The notes beneath the pieces are model-generated. The model was not told the DNA's origin and made no database searches. It saw only the letters and a list, made by a program, of their open reading frames with translations. The translations under genes and the position numbers were made by a program. Below are positions 1 to 6,052 of a stretch of DNA of 6,061 nucleotides, piece after piece (positions within the stretch are counted from its first letter, which is position 1; every line of letters starts with the position of its first letter). Source of the stretch: Planctomycetota bacterium (GTDB taxonomy: Bacteria > Planctomycetota > Phycisphaerae > SM23-33); NCBI GenBank assembly GCA_021160865.1, contig JAGHBS010000024.1, forward strand, positions 1 to 6,061, read 5' to 3'.

Positions 1-78
1 ATGATACCCTGCTTCTCGGAGCAACTTACATCTCCGAGGTGAACGAGAAGCCAGGATGAACCTTGGAAAATTACTCAT
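1..78 (-). CDS. maf: Maf family nucleoside triphosphate pyrophosphatase, N-terminal fragment (runs off the left edge)
   Basis: Only the first 26 or so codons are inside the window. Translated from the ATG at 78-76 they give a short leader, then FILASRSPRRCKLLREAGY. This matches the opening of Maf/YhdE/YceF proteins, where a beta strand is followed by the S-x-SPRR phosphate-binding motif and an LL-x-x-x-G helix. Members of the family hydrolyse non-canonical or pyrimidine nucleoside triphosphates to the monophosphate and pyrophosphate, in the cytoplasm. The start is not certain: in-frame ATGs also lie at 84 and 99. I prefer 78 because an AGGA lies 8 bases upstream, while for the other two the AGGA is only 2 bases away, and because Maf proteins usually begin a few residues before the first strand. 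The gap to the glycosyltransferase stop is 37 bases, so it is probably the next gene of the same operon. The identification rests on a short but very characteristic motif. Confidence 0.8.
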   Translation of the reverse strand, partial: MSNFPRFILASRSPRRCKLLREAGYH

Positions 79-115
79 TGACATTATCCTGTCTTCCATT
101 TTCCTGATGGTGTTC

Positions 116-1171
116 TTAATACAAAACTGCACGAATGGTTTCGATTACTTTTTCAGGCTCGATTAGTTGCATGCAGGTGGCAAATCCACCTTCCACCGCA
201 ACATGCGGGCAAGTTCGCTTCAGGCAACCCTGGCAGGGGATATCGGCTGAAATTGCCCTTGACCTATCACCATACGGGCCAGTCTTTTCTACTCGTGTCG
301 GGCCGATTAAAGTTATAGCAGGTACCCCAACGGCAGGGGCGATGAAATTGGCTGCCGAATCACAACAAACTACAACTGCCGATGACCCGATAATCCCTGC
401 CGCCTCAGCAGGAGTCGTTTTACCTGTTGTATCAATAACTCTCCCAGCTTCAATCGCAGATGCAATCTCAACAGAACGCTGAACATCTTCCGGCGAACCT
501 ATAAGCACGATGGGCAAATCCTTGACCAATTCCCCAACTACTTTTTGCCAATGGTGCGTGGGATATAACTTGCTTTCCCAGCGAGTCCCGTGGGCTATTA
601 CAATATATTGACGTTCGGAAAGGTTATTTTGTTCGAGAAATGACTTTACGAAAGTGAATATTTTTTCAGAAAAATTCAGCTTAAAATCATCCCGTCGGAC
701 ATCCACTCCCAGCGACCTTGCTAAAGTGATATTGCGGTCTATGGTATGGGTTGCCTTTGGCTTGAAAGGATGAGTATAAAATAGCCTTGCCAGTTCACGT
801 GTATCAGCAAATCCTGCTCGGAGGCTTGCACCTGTCATATAGGAGAAAAATCCACTTCGGAAAAGTCCCTGCAGGTCAATGACCCAATCGAATTTTTTTG
901 CCTTCAATTGATTGCAAAACTCGCAGAAATCTATCGTAGGCTGCCACTCCCTACAAATCTTGCCAAATCTTCGTCGCTCGAGAGGGATTATCTCATCAAG
1001 GTCATCCTCTCCTTCAAGAATATCAGCAAAACCTGCATTAACCAGCCAGGCGATATGGGCACAGGGAAAGGCTCGCCGCAATCCATGCAAGACAGGAAGG
1101 GCTGATATAACATCACCGAGACTCGACGGCTTGATGATAAGAATCTTTTCAGGAAAGGGTAATTCATCCAT
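116..1171 (-). CDS. Glycosyltransferase family 9 (ADP-heptose:LPS heptosyltransferase-like, WaaC type)
   Basis: This 351-residue protein is full length for family 9 (GT-B fold), whose members transfer heptose from ADP-heptose to the LPS inner core at the cytoplasmic membrane face. The N-terminal domain opens with KILIIKPSSLGDVISALPVL (residues 9-28, the usual first strand and D20). It carries IDLQGLFRSG (98-107) and a GF..TREL segment (120-127), typical of the WaaC branch. The C-terminal domain starts with AHGTRWESKLYP (193-204), then has LIGSPED (223-229) and LIGPTR..KTGPYG (288-301). A cysteine cluster (C313, C316, C321, C333) is common in this family. The nucleotide-sugar loop, normally D-[ST]-G-x-x-H, reads D271-SAANF, so glycine and histidine are missing. 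The ATG at 1171 lies 8 bases after the kinase stop and fits family length. An ATG at 1276 would overlap the kinase by 97 bases and add an out-of-frame shadow of its tail. The exact acceptor and sugar are inferred. Confidence 0.93.
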   Translation of the reverse strand: MDELPFPEKILIIKPSSLGDVISALPVLHGLRRAFPCAHIAWLVNAGFADILEGEDDLDEIIPLERRRFGKICREWQPTIDFCEFCNQLKAKKFDWVIDLQGLFRSGFFSYMTGASLRAGFADTRELARLFYTHPFKPKATHTIDRNITLARSLGVDVRRDDFKLNFSEKIFTFVKSFLEQNNLSERQYIVIAHGTRWESKLYPTHHWQKVVGELVKDLPIVLIGSPEDVQRSVEIASAIEAGRVIDTTGKTTPAEAAGIIGSSAVVVCCDSAANFIAPAVGVPAITLIGPTRVEKTGPYGDRSRAISADIPCQGCLKRTCPHVAVEGGFATCMQLIEPEKVIETIRAVLY

Positions 1172-1179
1172 GTAAGCAA

Positions 1180-3045
1180 TCACCGATTCATTCTCCGCTG
1201 ACGCTTTTGCTTCTTTTGGCGTGATGCAATCTGTTTGCGAATCTTCCTTTCCGACCATCGTTCCAGTACTCGCCAATAAGGCTTGAAGTTTATCCTTCCA
1301 ACGCCCGGTCTGCGCAGGTATCCCAAAAGCATTCTAAGCCGACCAGCATGATTGACCACCGGGCATTCCAGCAATGAAACATTGAGCCTCATCAATCCTC
1401 GGAATTGCATTCGGCTGGTAACTCGCATCACCTTTTTGACGCCGTCAAGGTCAACGAGGATAAGTTGAGGTGGCTGAGCCATCGCTCCATTCCAATGCAC
1501 CAGGACATTAGAAGCCTTTAAATCCCGATGTGCAAATTTTTCCTCGTGTAGCCGCCTGAGCAATCTGCCCAATTGCCAAAGCACCTGCTGAGCTAATCTC
1601 TTCCGGGCTGATTCCGGCAAATTTACGGAAACTTCTCCATTGTTTGAATCTTTCAGATACCGATTGAGAAATTTGTTGAGATGGAGTCCTTCAACCTGCT
1701 CGGTAATCAGGATTGAATCAGTCAGGAATCCCCATCGTCTCCTTTCTATTGCCGCCAGAGGTAAGGCTGTATGAATATGCCTGCCCAGAAGTGCATGGCC
1801 AAGATAAAATGCCCTGAATGCACGGGAACGTCGGAACAAATCAAAAAACAGTCGAACAAATCGCTTTCGACGTGCTCGCTTGATAAAGACTCGCAAATTG
1901 ACATCACCAAGCCGAAGTGTCCGTCGCACGACCAGGCTACTGGCTGAATCCTTCACTACTTCCACATCATCGCCTGTAAAGAGCGATTCGGGATTATCTA
2001 AAACCTTCCGCCAATCCTCCACCGTGAAGACATGATGGTACGCCACTGAACCTGGAACATATCGTTTCGACGCCAGTACAACATGTCCGCGATACCCTGA
2101 AACCGAGATAGGTGCAAAATAACGATTGGTCTTAAAAATTCTCCTATCCCGCTGAGCATTAAGTCGGCGTCGATGAGACCGCGCCAGCATCTCTATCAAT
2201 TCAACCCATCCCCGAAGGCTTCCACCTGCTCCACTGGCCTGGAGATAGTGCTTGAGGAATCGAAGTTGCTCAGTTCGGCTAAGCCAGTATCGTCGATCTT
2301 GATAAAGTTGGGCTAAATTGGCTGCCTTACTTCGGCGGGAAAGATGACGACGATACCGCATCCGATGAAGGTCCATAATTACCAAGCCTTCAAAGCCCCC
2401 ATTATTATCGGCATTATCATTGCGATGTTCCCCTGCGGCATCTCTACTTGGCAAACGGATGAGGATATTTCCACAATGAGGGTCCCGATGTATCACCCCG
2501 CAGGCGTGCATCCGACCGATGTGCTTGGCTAATGCAATGTTAGCCGCACGGATAGCAGTATAATTACCCTTCGCCAATTGCTCCTCGAACCATTTATCAG
2601 CAGGTACCGACGGTTCGATTGCTTCCATAATCAACCAATCCGAACCGTTTCGGCAATATCTTGCCAGTACCTTCGGGACAGGAATACCCTTCTGTAAAAG
2701 GTATTCACCGAATCGCATCTCGTTGCGTGAATCGGAAAGCCTCAAAAGCCGCTGCAAACGATGTATCAATGTCGGGCTATGAAACTTCTTTAGGTAAAAT
2801 ACCCTAATGCCTGTCTGATCTGTCTGACATTGACAACGATATATGCTTCGCGAGATGCCCTGCTTGACGAGTGTGCATTTGAGGGAACTTTGTCCGTTCG
2901 TTTCCGATAAAATAGGCCCAAGCAAGCGATGGGCATCTGCATCAAGATATCTAATTGCCTCGACGTTGAACTGACCAACAACTTCGTCAAGTCCCACAGC
3001 AGTATTGACCTTATCGTCCTTTACCATTTCGAGGTTATTATACAT
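1180..3045 (-). CDS. Tandem two-domain lipopolysaccharide kinase (Kdo/WaaP-type) fusion protein
   Basis: The 621 residues contain two protein-kinase-like domains of the Kdo kinase/WaaP/InaA type, which phosphorylate LPS core sugars with ATP in the cytoplasm. Domain 1 (about 50-300) has the strand lysine in VFYLKKF (K86 or K87), a helix-C-like E109, the catalytic loop HRDPHCGN (186-193) and the metal-binding aspartate in IMDLH (D225). Domain 2 (about 365-600) has FIKR (K389), HRDLKASN (506-513) and VDLDG (D532). Both copies therefore keep K, HRD, N and D. Domain 1 has 32 residues between its N and D against 19 in domain 2; the extra stretch (about 199-219) is rich in Asn and Asp. The linker 300-365 holds an F-TVEDW segment. 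The tail (about 595-621) is very basic, with no membrane segment. The ATG at 3045 has AAGG 5 bases upstream; the ATG at 3027 has none. A 98-base gap precedes it. A single WaaP-like kinase is usually about 230-280 residues. Its substrate is inferred. Confidence 0.9.
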   Translation of the reverse strand: MYNNLEMVKDDKVNTAVGLDEVVGQFNVEAIRYLDADAHRLLGPILSETNGQSSLKCTLVKQGISRSIYRCQCQTDQTGIRVFYLKKFHSPTLIHRLQRLLRLSDSRNEMRFGEYLLQKGIPVPKVLARYCRNGSDWLIMEAIEPSVPADKWFEEQLAKGNYTAIRAANIALAKHIGRMHACGVIHRDPHCGNILIRLPSRDAAGEHRNDNADNNGGFEGLVIMDLHRMRYRRHLSRRSKAANLAQLYQDRRYWLSRTEQLRFLKHYLQASGAGGSLRGWVELIEMLARSHRRRLNAQRDRRIFKTNRYFAPISVSGYRGHVVLASKRYVPGSVAYHHVFTVEDWRKVLDNPESLFTGDDVEVVKDSASSLVVRRTLRLGDVNLRVFIKRARRKRFVRLFFDLFRRSRAFRAFYLGHALLGRHIHTALPLAAIERRRWGFLTDSILITEQVEGLHLNKFLNRYLKDSNNGEVSVNLPESARKRLAQQVLWQLGRLLRRLHEEKFAHRDLKASNVLVHWNGAMAQPPQLILVDLDGVKKVMRVTSRMQFRGLMRLNVSLLECPVVNHAGRLRMLLGYLRRPGVGRINFKPYWRVLERWSERKIRKQIASRQKKQKRQRRMNR

Positions 3046-3050
3046 ATTAG

Positions 3051-3054
3051 CCTT
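3051..3054 (-). promoter_or_regulatory. Ribosome binding site of the tandem kinase gene
   Basis: AAGG on the minus strand lies 5 bases before the ATG at 3045. No similar purine block precedes the second in-frame ATG at 3027, so the upstream start is chosen. Confidence 0.6.
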
Positions 3055-3143
3055 GTATGATTCTGCCCCTATTCAGGATTGCACTTTCAAATCCGAACAA
3101 TGCAATACGATAATCACAAGCGATTCTCCTAAACCAGTACCCC

Positions 3144-3761
3144 TCATCGCGACTTGGCAAAACATGCCAATAATTCCTTACCAGCAAGACCTATTCTTTT
3201 AGCAAAGGACTTATCCTCGATTAACTTCATCATTGCTTGTGCAATATGGCGGGGATTATCAACCTTCACTAAAAGAGCATTCTGACCATCCCGAAACCAA
3301 TATCGGCTCATCGGCGTATCAGGTAGTACCAGCGGTATCCCTTCCGACAAAGCAGATAGCATCACAGGAGGAAACCGAACCTTTGCTACCTTCTCGTCGG
3401 CATTTTTTACTGGTGAAGAACATGGCTGGAGGAACAATGCAATATCCGCAATCTTCAGCCCTACGGGGATTATTTTCTCGACAGGCAGCAAATGGACAAT
3501 CTGACCAAAACCGCCTCTATCAGCAAACCTGAAGACGTCTCTGGCGGCTTGACCTGTATCGGGAATAATCAATTGCACGGGAAAATCCGCAATCTTTAAA
3601 ATAGCAGCAGCCCATACAGCGAAGCGATGTCCACTATTACGATGAACATGGTCGGGAGCGACAATAATCGTCTCGCCTTCAGGTAAACTAAAACCCCACA
3701 AGTCCTGCTGAGTAGATGCGTCAGAAAATTTAGACAATTTGGATTTGCTCTTTCTCTCCAT
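3144..3761 (-). CDS. Stand-alone C-terminal half of a GT-B (family 4-like) glycosyltransferase; possibly degenerate
   Basis: The 205 residues look like only the nucleotide-sugar-binding half of a family 4 glycosyltransferase. After a basic leader come a first strand (TIIVAPD, 31-37), SGHRFAVWAAAIL (43-55), the strand VQLIIPDTG (62-70), IVHLLP (88-93), ADIALFLQP (105-113), then PPVMLSALSEGIPLVLPDTP (131-150) and RDGQNALLV..DNPRHIAQAM (157-177) with a closing helix. Full-length relatives have about 350-400 residues with an N-terminal acceptor domain. None is present here, and the lipoprotein gene ends 13 bases upstream. The usual E-x7-E pair is not kept: the second glutamate position of the LEAMA-type motif is S136. 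No Shine-Dalgarno is visible before the ATG at 3761, so translation may be coupled to the lipoprotein gene. It could be a decayed remnant, a subunit working with a partner N-half, or a sugar-binding accessory protein. The reading frame is intact, which argues somewhat against simple decay. Confidence 0.75.
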   Translation of the reverse strand: MERKSKSKLSKFSDASTQQDLWGFSLPEGETIIVAPDHVHRNSGHRFAVWAAAILKIADFPVQLIIPDTGQAARDVFRFADRGGFGQIVHLLPVEKIIPVGLKIADIALFLQPCSSPVKNADEKVAKVRFPPVMLSALSEGIPLVLPDTPMSRYWFRDGQNALLVKVDNPRHIAQAMMKLIEDKSFAKRIGLAGKELLACFAKSR

Positions 3762-3774
3762 TTAGAAACATCTA

Positions 3775-4440
3775 TTATTGAGATAAATTCATACCCTCAT
3801 TTTCTCTCATTCTGGAGCGCAACACATAATGGGTAGAAAACAAATCGCAAACCTTCTCGGCAAGGTCATCAGCAAGTTTATTTGCCAGTTCAATGCCGTA
3901 GGATTCAGATGCATTATCTGTTTGGGGCTCGACAACTTTTAGCGGATACCCCCCTGATTCATCCGGCCAGATTCTGCCCTTCTTAACGTCTACCACCTTG
4001 ACCGCACATGATATTCGCCCCCGCCAGAGCGTATCAACGGGACTATCCTTGAGTGAAAAATGATCTATCGAGACGTATATAACAATATCCGCACCGGTCA
4101 ATTCACCTATCTTCGGTATCGATAAGATATTGAAATCGTCACGATTGTTCTCCAATTCCACCAACCTATCATAATCGGCTACCTTGGTGATGACTTTGCG
4201 TTCAATAAGGATATTAGCAATCTTCTTTGCCAATCTTCGCTTGATTGGTGGATAGCTAACAGGGTTTTGAAAATCATCAGGAAATATCAACACGATCTTA
4301 TCCTTGGGCAAGACGAATTTGGGAGGAACCTTCTCCTTGGGAAACATTTTTTCTAAAACGGCAGGTATTATCTGACAGCCCGAAGAAAAAATCAGACAAA
4401 GTACGGAAAAACCTATCAGTATTGTCTTATTTACTTTCAT
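3775..4440 (-). CDS. Predicted lipoprotein of unknown function, second copy of a tandem paralogous pair
   Basis: The 221-residue protein starts at the ATG at 4440, chosen because AAGGA lies 5 bases upstream and because it gives a compact signal peptide: charged KVNK, a hydrophobic stretch, then a lipobox-like FSSGC with C22. The -3 residue is Ser rather than Leu, so the lipobox is not perfect. The residue after the cysteine is Gln, which in the E. coli sorting rule would send it to the outer membrane. The mature part has a proline- and lysine-rich linker and an alternating strand/helix domain: KIVLIFPDD (48-56), SYPP (62-65), GADIVIYVSI (116-125), RGRI (140-143) and a C-terminal helix. The same landmarks occur at the same spacing in the upstream neighbour. 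The gene overlaps the end of that neighbour by 14 bases, so they are surely co-transcribed. The alpha/beta layout recalls LpoB/CsgG-type lipoproteins, but I do not recognise a named family and assign no function. Confidence 0.88.
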   Translation of the reverse strand: MKVNKTILIGFSVLCLIFSSGCQIIPAVLEKMFPKEKVPPKFVLPKDKIVLIFPDDFQNPVSYPPIKRRLAKKIANILIERKVITKVADYDRLVELENNRDDFNILSIPKIGELTGADIVIYVSIDHFSLKDSPVDTLWRGRISCAVKVVDVKKGRIWPDESGGYPLKVVEPQTDNASESYGIELANKLADDLAEKVCDLFSTHYVLRSRMRENEGMNLSQ

Positions 4441-5086
4441 CTGCTTCCTTGGGAACCTTGTAATCATAGAACTTCTTTACCAATTCGGTAGCAAACAGTC
4501 TTTCAGTTTGTACACGGATGGCTCGCTCATTCTCAGCAGGCACTCCGAGGGTAGATTGCTGGGGATATTGAACGCTAATAGGCTCGCCCCGCCAGACGGG
4601 ATTTGCCCCATCAGTAGAGGATAATCCTACCTGATAAACGCTTACATCAGCCTTTATCCTTCCTCTTACTAAATAAACGCTGCCTCGCTCACGTGTGGAG
4701 AATTCCATCAATGATATTAAAAGCACATAATCACAATCGAAAACCTCGCAAAGTTTCTCAGGTGGCATGATGTCCCATCGGGGATTTTCACTCTGGTAGC
4801 GAATAACAGCTCGGGGGTCAATTATCCTGACACCTTTGATGTGCCTGCGCATCTCAGCTGCTACCACATCACATAATTCAAGCTGAACGGTTGGATAGTC
4901 GACCTGCGTCTCCAAATCTGCATAAACAACCACTGCTACAGATTTACCCTTGAGCCCGCTGAACTCTGCCTTGATGGTCTTCATCCTGCTTGCAGGGGCA
5001 AAAACATAAGAGACCCAATTAATAAGCCCGCAGCCACTGATGGAAATCGCTACTACCAATACACAAATTGTCATAACCTTTCGCAC
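4427..5086 (-). CDS. Predicted lipoprotein of unknown function, first copy of a tandem paralogous pair
   Basis: The 219-residue protein has a clear lipoprotein signal: RK near the start, a hydrophobic core, and the lipobox ISGC with C19 followed by Gly. The GTG at 5086 is preferred because GAGG lies 5 bases upstream and the signal peptide becomes normal in length. A GTG at 5140 would add 18 residues and overlap the DUF2752 gene by 20 bases; the ATG at 5074 would remove the basic n-region. The mature part has SVAVVVYAD (49-57), DYP (63-65), a helix, VRIIDPRAV (86-94), CDYVLLISL (118-126), RGRI (141-144), VWRGEP (164-169) and a C-terminal helix ending in KKFYDY. These align with the next gene at nearly the same residue numbers, so the two are paralogues. 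It sits 34 bases after the DUF2752 stop. It is probably anchored to the outer membrane facing the periplasm. Its role is unknown; a part in envelope or LPS handling is only suggested by the neighbours. Confidence 0.88.
   Translation of the reverse strand: MRKVMTICVLVVAISISGCGLINWVSYVFAPASRMKTIKAEFSGLKGKSVAVVVYADLETQVDYPTVQLELCDVVAAEMRRHIKGVRIIDPRAVIRYQSENPRWDIMPPEKLCEVFDCDYVLLISLMEFSTRERGSVYLVRGRIKADVSVYQVGLSSTDGANPVWRGEPISVQYPQQSTLGVPAENERAIRVQTERLFATELVKKFYDYKVPKEADESK
4446..4450 (-). promoter_or_regulatory. Ribosome binding site deciding the ATG start of the second lipoprotein
   Basis: AAGGA on the minus strand lies 5 bases before the ATG at 4440, inside the last codons of the upstream lipoprotein gene. 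It supports the 4440 start over the in-frame ATG at 4467 and indicates coupled translation of the pair. Confidence 0.7.
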
Positions 5087-5091
5087 AATAA

Positions 5092-5095
5092 CCTC
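5092..5095 (-). promoter_or_regulatory. Ribosome binding site deciding the GTG start of the first lipoprotein
   Basis: On the minus strand GAGG lies 5 bases before the GTG at 5086. A second purine block, GGGGAGG (5105-5099), lies just upstream. This spacing is good for the GTG and too long or too short for the other candidate starts at 5140 and 5074. Confidence 0.6.
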
Positions 5096-5120
5096 AAACC
5101 TCCCCTGCAATGTTGCTTTT

Positions 5121-5612
5121 TCATACTGGAAGCGTACCACTAACGACGCCCCATATCAATTTAACTATCCAACCACCAAATAAGCCGATTAAACCACCAG
5201 CCAACCACCAATCTATCCTGCCTAATCGATTCAACACAACCTTACCGATGAACAATTCGATTGCACCTGCCACCGAGAGTATGATTAATGCAAAGAAAAC
5301 GATTACGCCAAATAGATGACTTCTACAAGCAAGGAAAAACTCACCATGAACCATCGCTGAAATTGATGTAGTCAACCCACAGGTCGGGCAGGGATAGCCC
5401 GTCCGTTCAAGGAATGAGCATGGTGGCAGACCCATCTGCTCATGCGTTCCATAACCAGCCTTTGCAGGCACCAGCCAGGCCATCATCGTCAATATCATGA
5501 TACAGGCAACCAGAACCACAAGCCCACGGATTCTTATTGGTACATTGACACCCTGCTGGCTTGTCTCTCTGAGCGATACGCTCTGCTGAAATAGAGATTT
5601 ATTCTGCATCAT
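5121..5612 (-). CDS. DUF2752 family small membrane protein
   Basis: The protein has 163 residues from the ATG at 5612. Its hallmark is C65 followed by CPTCGLTTS (75-83), the conserved cysteine motif of DUF2752 proteins, after a TGYP lead-in. Three hydrophobic segments are visible: about 30-49, 101-121 and 138-157. The cysteine motif lies between the first and second, so the protein is integral to the inner membrane with the cysteines near its surface. The family has no settled biochemical role; a metal or redox function of the cysteines is conceivable only by inference. The start is uncertain. The frame stays open to a TTG at 5687, but no ribosome site precedes that codon and a candidate promoter overlaps it. 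An ATG at 5609 is also possible. The site before 5612 is weak. It is the first gene of the leftward operon. A stop at 5121 leaves 34 bases before the lipoprotein. Confidence 0.85.
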   Translation of the reverse strand: MMQNKSLFQQSVSLRETSQQGVNVPIRIRGLVVLVACIMILTMMAWLVPAKAGYGTHEQMGLPPCSFLERTGYPCPTCGLTTSISAMVHGEFFLACRSHLFGVIVFFALIILSVAGAIELFIGKVVLNRLGRIDWWLAGGLIGLFGGWIVKLIWGVVSGTLPV

Positions 5613-5670
5613 TTGTAAATCATCTTTCCATGGCGGAGAAATCTCAACCTTCGATACTAAACTAATGACT

Positions 5671-5700
5671 ATAGTAAGGTTTTCCAAAGGCTGCGGTCAA
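5671..5700 (-). promoter_or_regulatory. Candidate sigma70-type promoter of the leftward operon
   Basis: Reading the minus strand, TTGACC (5700-5695) matches the -35 consensus in five of six bases. It is followed after 18 bases by TACTAT (5676-5671), four of six for the -10. Transcription would begin near 5664, which agrees with translation of the DUF2752 gene from 5612 rather than from the TTG at 5687. The assignment rests on similarity to the E. coli consensus only. Promoter rules in the likely host are not known to me. Confidence 0.35.
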
Positions 5701-5856
5701 TACAAACCAAAATGCCTCAATCATCGAGCATTTATTACTTACCATTGGCTCTGATGGTGAAAATATCGTTGACATCTGCCTATCCTGATGTAAACTATCA
5801 TATACCTGTTGAAAGATGGGTAAATTCTGCAGGGCAGGTCGTATCATAGTAGCGCT

Positions 5857-5880
5857 AAGTGCCCTATATTTTCAGGGCTT
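5857..5880. repeat. Small inverted repeat upstream of tRNA-Gln
   Basis: GCCCT (5861-5865) pairs with AGGGC (5874-5878) around an 8-base loop, and AA (5857-5858) can pair with TT (5879-5880) across a 2-base bulge. There is no T-run on either side, so an intrinsic terminator is not supported. It could be an operator-like site or chance. Confidence 0.3.
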
Positions 5881-5930
5881 GAAATAATACCCGCAGTTAA
5901 CAAACGACATCGATAGTTAATCAAAATAGT

Positions 5931-6002
5931 TACCCGGTGGTGTAATTGGTAACACACGAGGTTTTGGTCCTCGCGTTCCAGGTTCGAGTCCTGGCCGGGT
6001 AG
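5931..6002 (+). tRNA. trnQ: tRNA-Gln (anticodon TTG)
   Basis: A full cloverleaf can be drawn. The acceptor stem TACCCGG (5931-5937) pairs with CCGGGTA (5995-6001), all seven pairs, with discriminator G6002. The D stem is GTGT/ACAC (5940-5943 with 5952-5955) with GG in the loop. The anticodon stem CGAGG/CCTCG (5957-5961 with 5969-5973) encloses the loop TTTTGGT, placing the anticodon TTG at 5964-5966 (reads CAA, and CAG by wobble). A 4-base variable loop follows, and the T stem CCAGG/CCTGG (5978-5982 with 5990-5994) holds the loop TTCGAGT. The U1-A72 pair and G73 are typical glutamine identity elements. The terminal CCA is not encoded and must be added by the nucleotidyltransferase. It stands alone, divergent from the operon. 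Confidence 0.97.
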
Positions 6003-6013
6003 ATTTGTGATAT

Positions 6014-6052
6014 TTTGCTACTTGTATTTTGTATCAATATAAAATTAGCAAA
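6014..6052. repeat. AT-rich hairpin just downstream of tRNA-Gln
   Basis: TTTGCTA (6014-6020) is the exact reverse complement of TAGCAAA (6046-6052). Inside, ATTTT (6026-6030) pairs with AAAAT (6041-6045), continued by a G-T and two A-T pairs around a 4-base loop, with a 5-base bulge (6021-6025) on the left arm. It begins 12 bases after the tRNA and could help end or trim the tRNA transcript. No T-run follows inside the window, and AT-rich DNA forms such repeats easily. Confidence 0.4.

Larger units (their letters stand above)
5613..5930. other. Divergent intergenic region between the operon and tRNA-Gln
   Basis: This 318-base stretch separates the leftward operon from the rightward tRNA. It contains the candidate promoter at 5700-5671 and a small hairpin at 5857-5880. 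Short open frames exist on both strands (a 61-codon frame from the ATG at 5847 on the minus strand, and a 45-codon frame from the ATG at 5712 on the plus strand). Neither has a ribosome site or a recognisable product. I see no convincing promoter for the tRNA, no direct repeats and no mobile-element ends. Confidence 0.6.

Noticed and set aside
11..51. Two mutually exclusive hairpins: CTCGGAG (15-21) with CTCCGAG (32-38), and GCTTCTCG (11-18) with CGAGAAGC (44-51), resembling an attenuator
   Set aside because: They lie inside the coding start of the maf gene, over the SPRR region, where the codons explain the sequence. No T-run follows.
135..482. 115-codon plus-strand open frame
   Set aside because: It is antisense to the well-supported family 9 glycosyltransferase and has no plausible product of its own.
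1172..1276. Longer N-terminus for the family 9 glycosyltransferase, from the ATG at 1276
   Set aside because: The extra 35 residues lie over the kinase tail in another frame, have no family similarity and would create a 97-base overlap. The ATG at 1171 fits family length.
3046..3143. Internal terminator or promoter in the 98-base gap before the kinase gene (short repeats such as ATTGCA/TGCAAT and GGATT/AATCC)
   Set aside because: The repeats are only 5-6 bases, overlap each other and lack a T-run; no convincing -35/-10 pair was found.
5662..5847. 61-codon open frame on the minus strand upstream of the DUF2752 gene
   Set aside because: No ribosome site, no recognisable domain, and it covers the candidate promoter.
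5712..5849. 45-codon open frame on the plus strand in the divergent region
   Set aside because: No ribosome site and no recognisable product; the length is expected by chance.
5897..5923. TTAACA plus TAATCA as a promoter for the tRNA
   Set aside because: The spacer is only 15 bases and the matches are weak, so it is not separable from AT-rich background.
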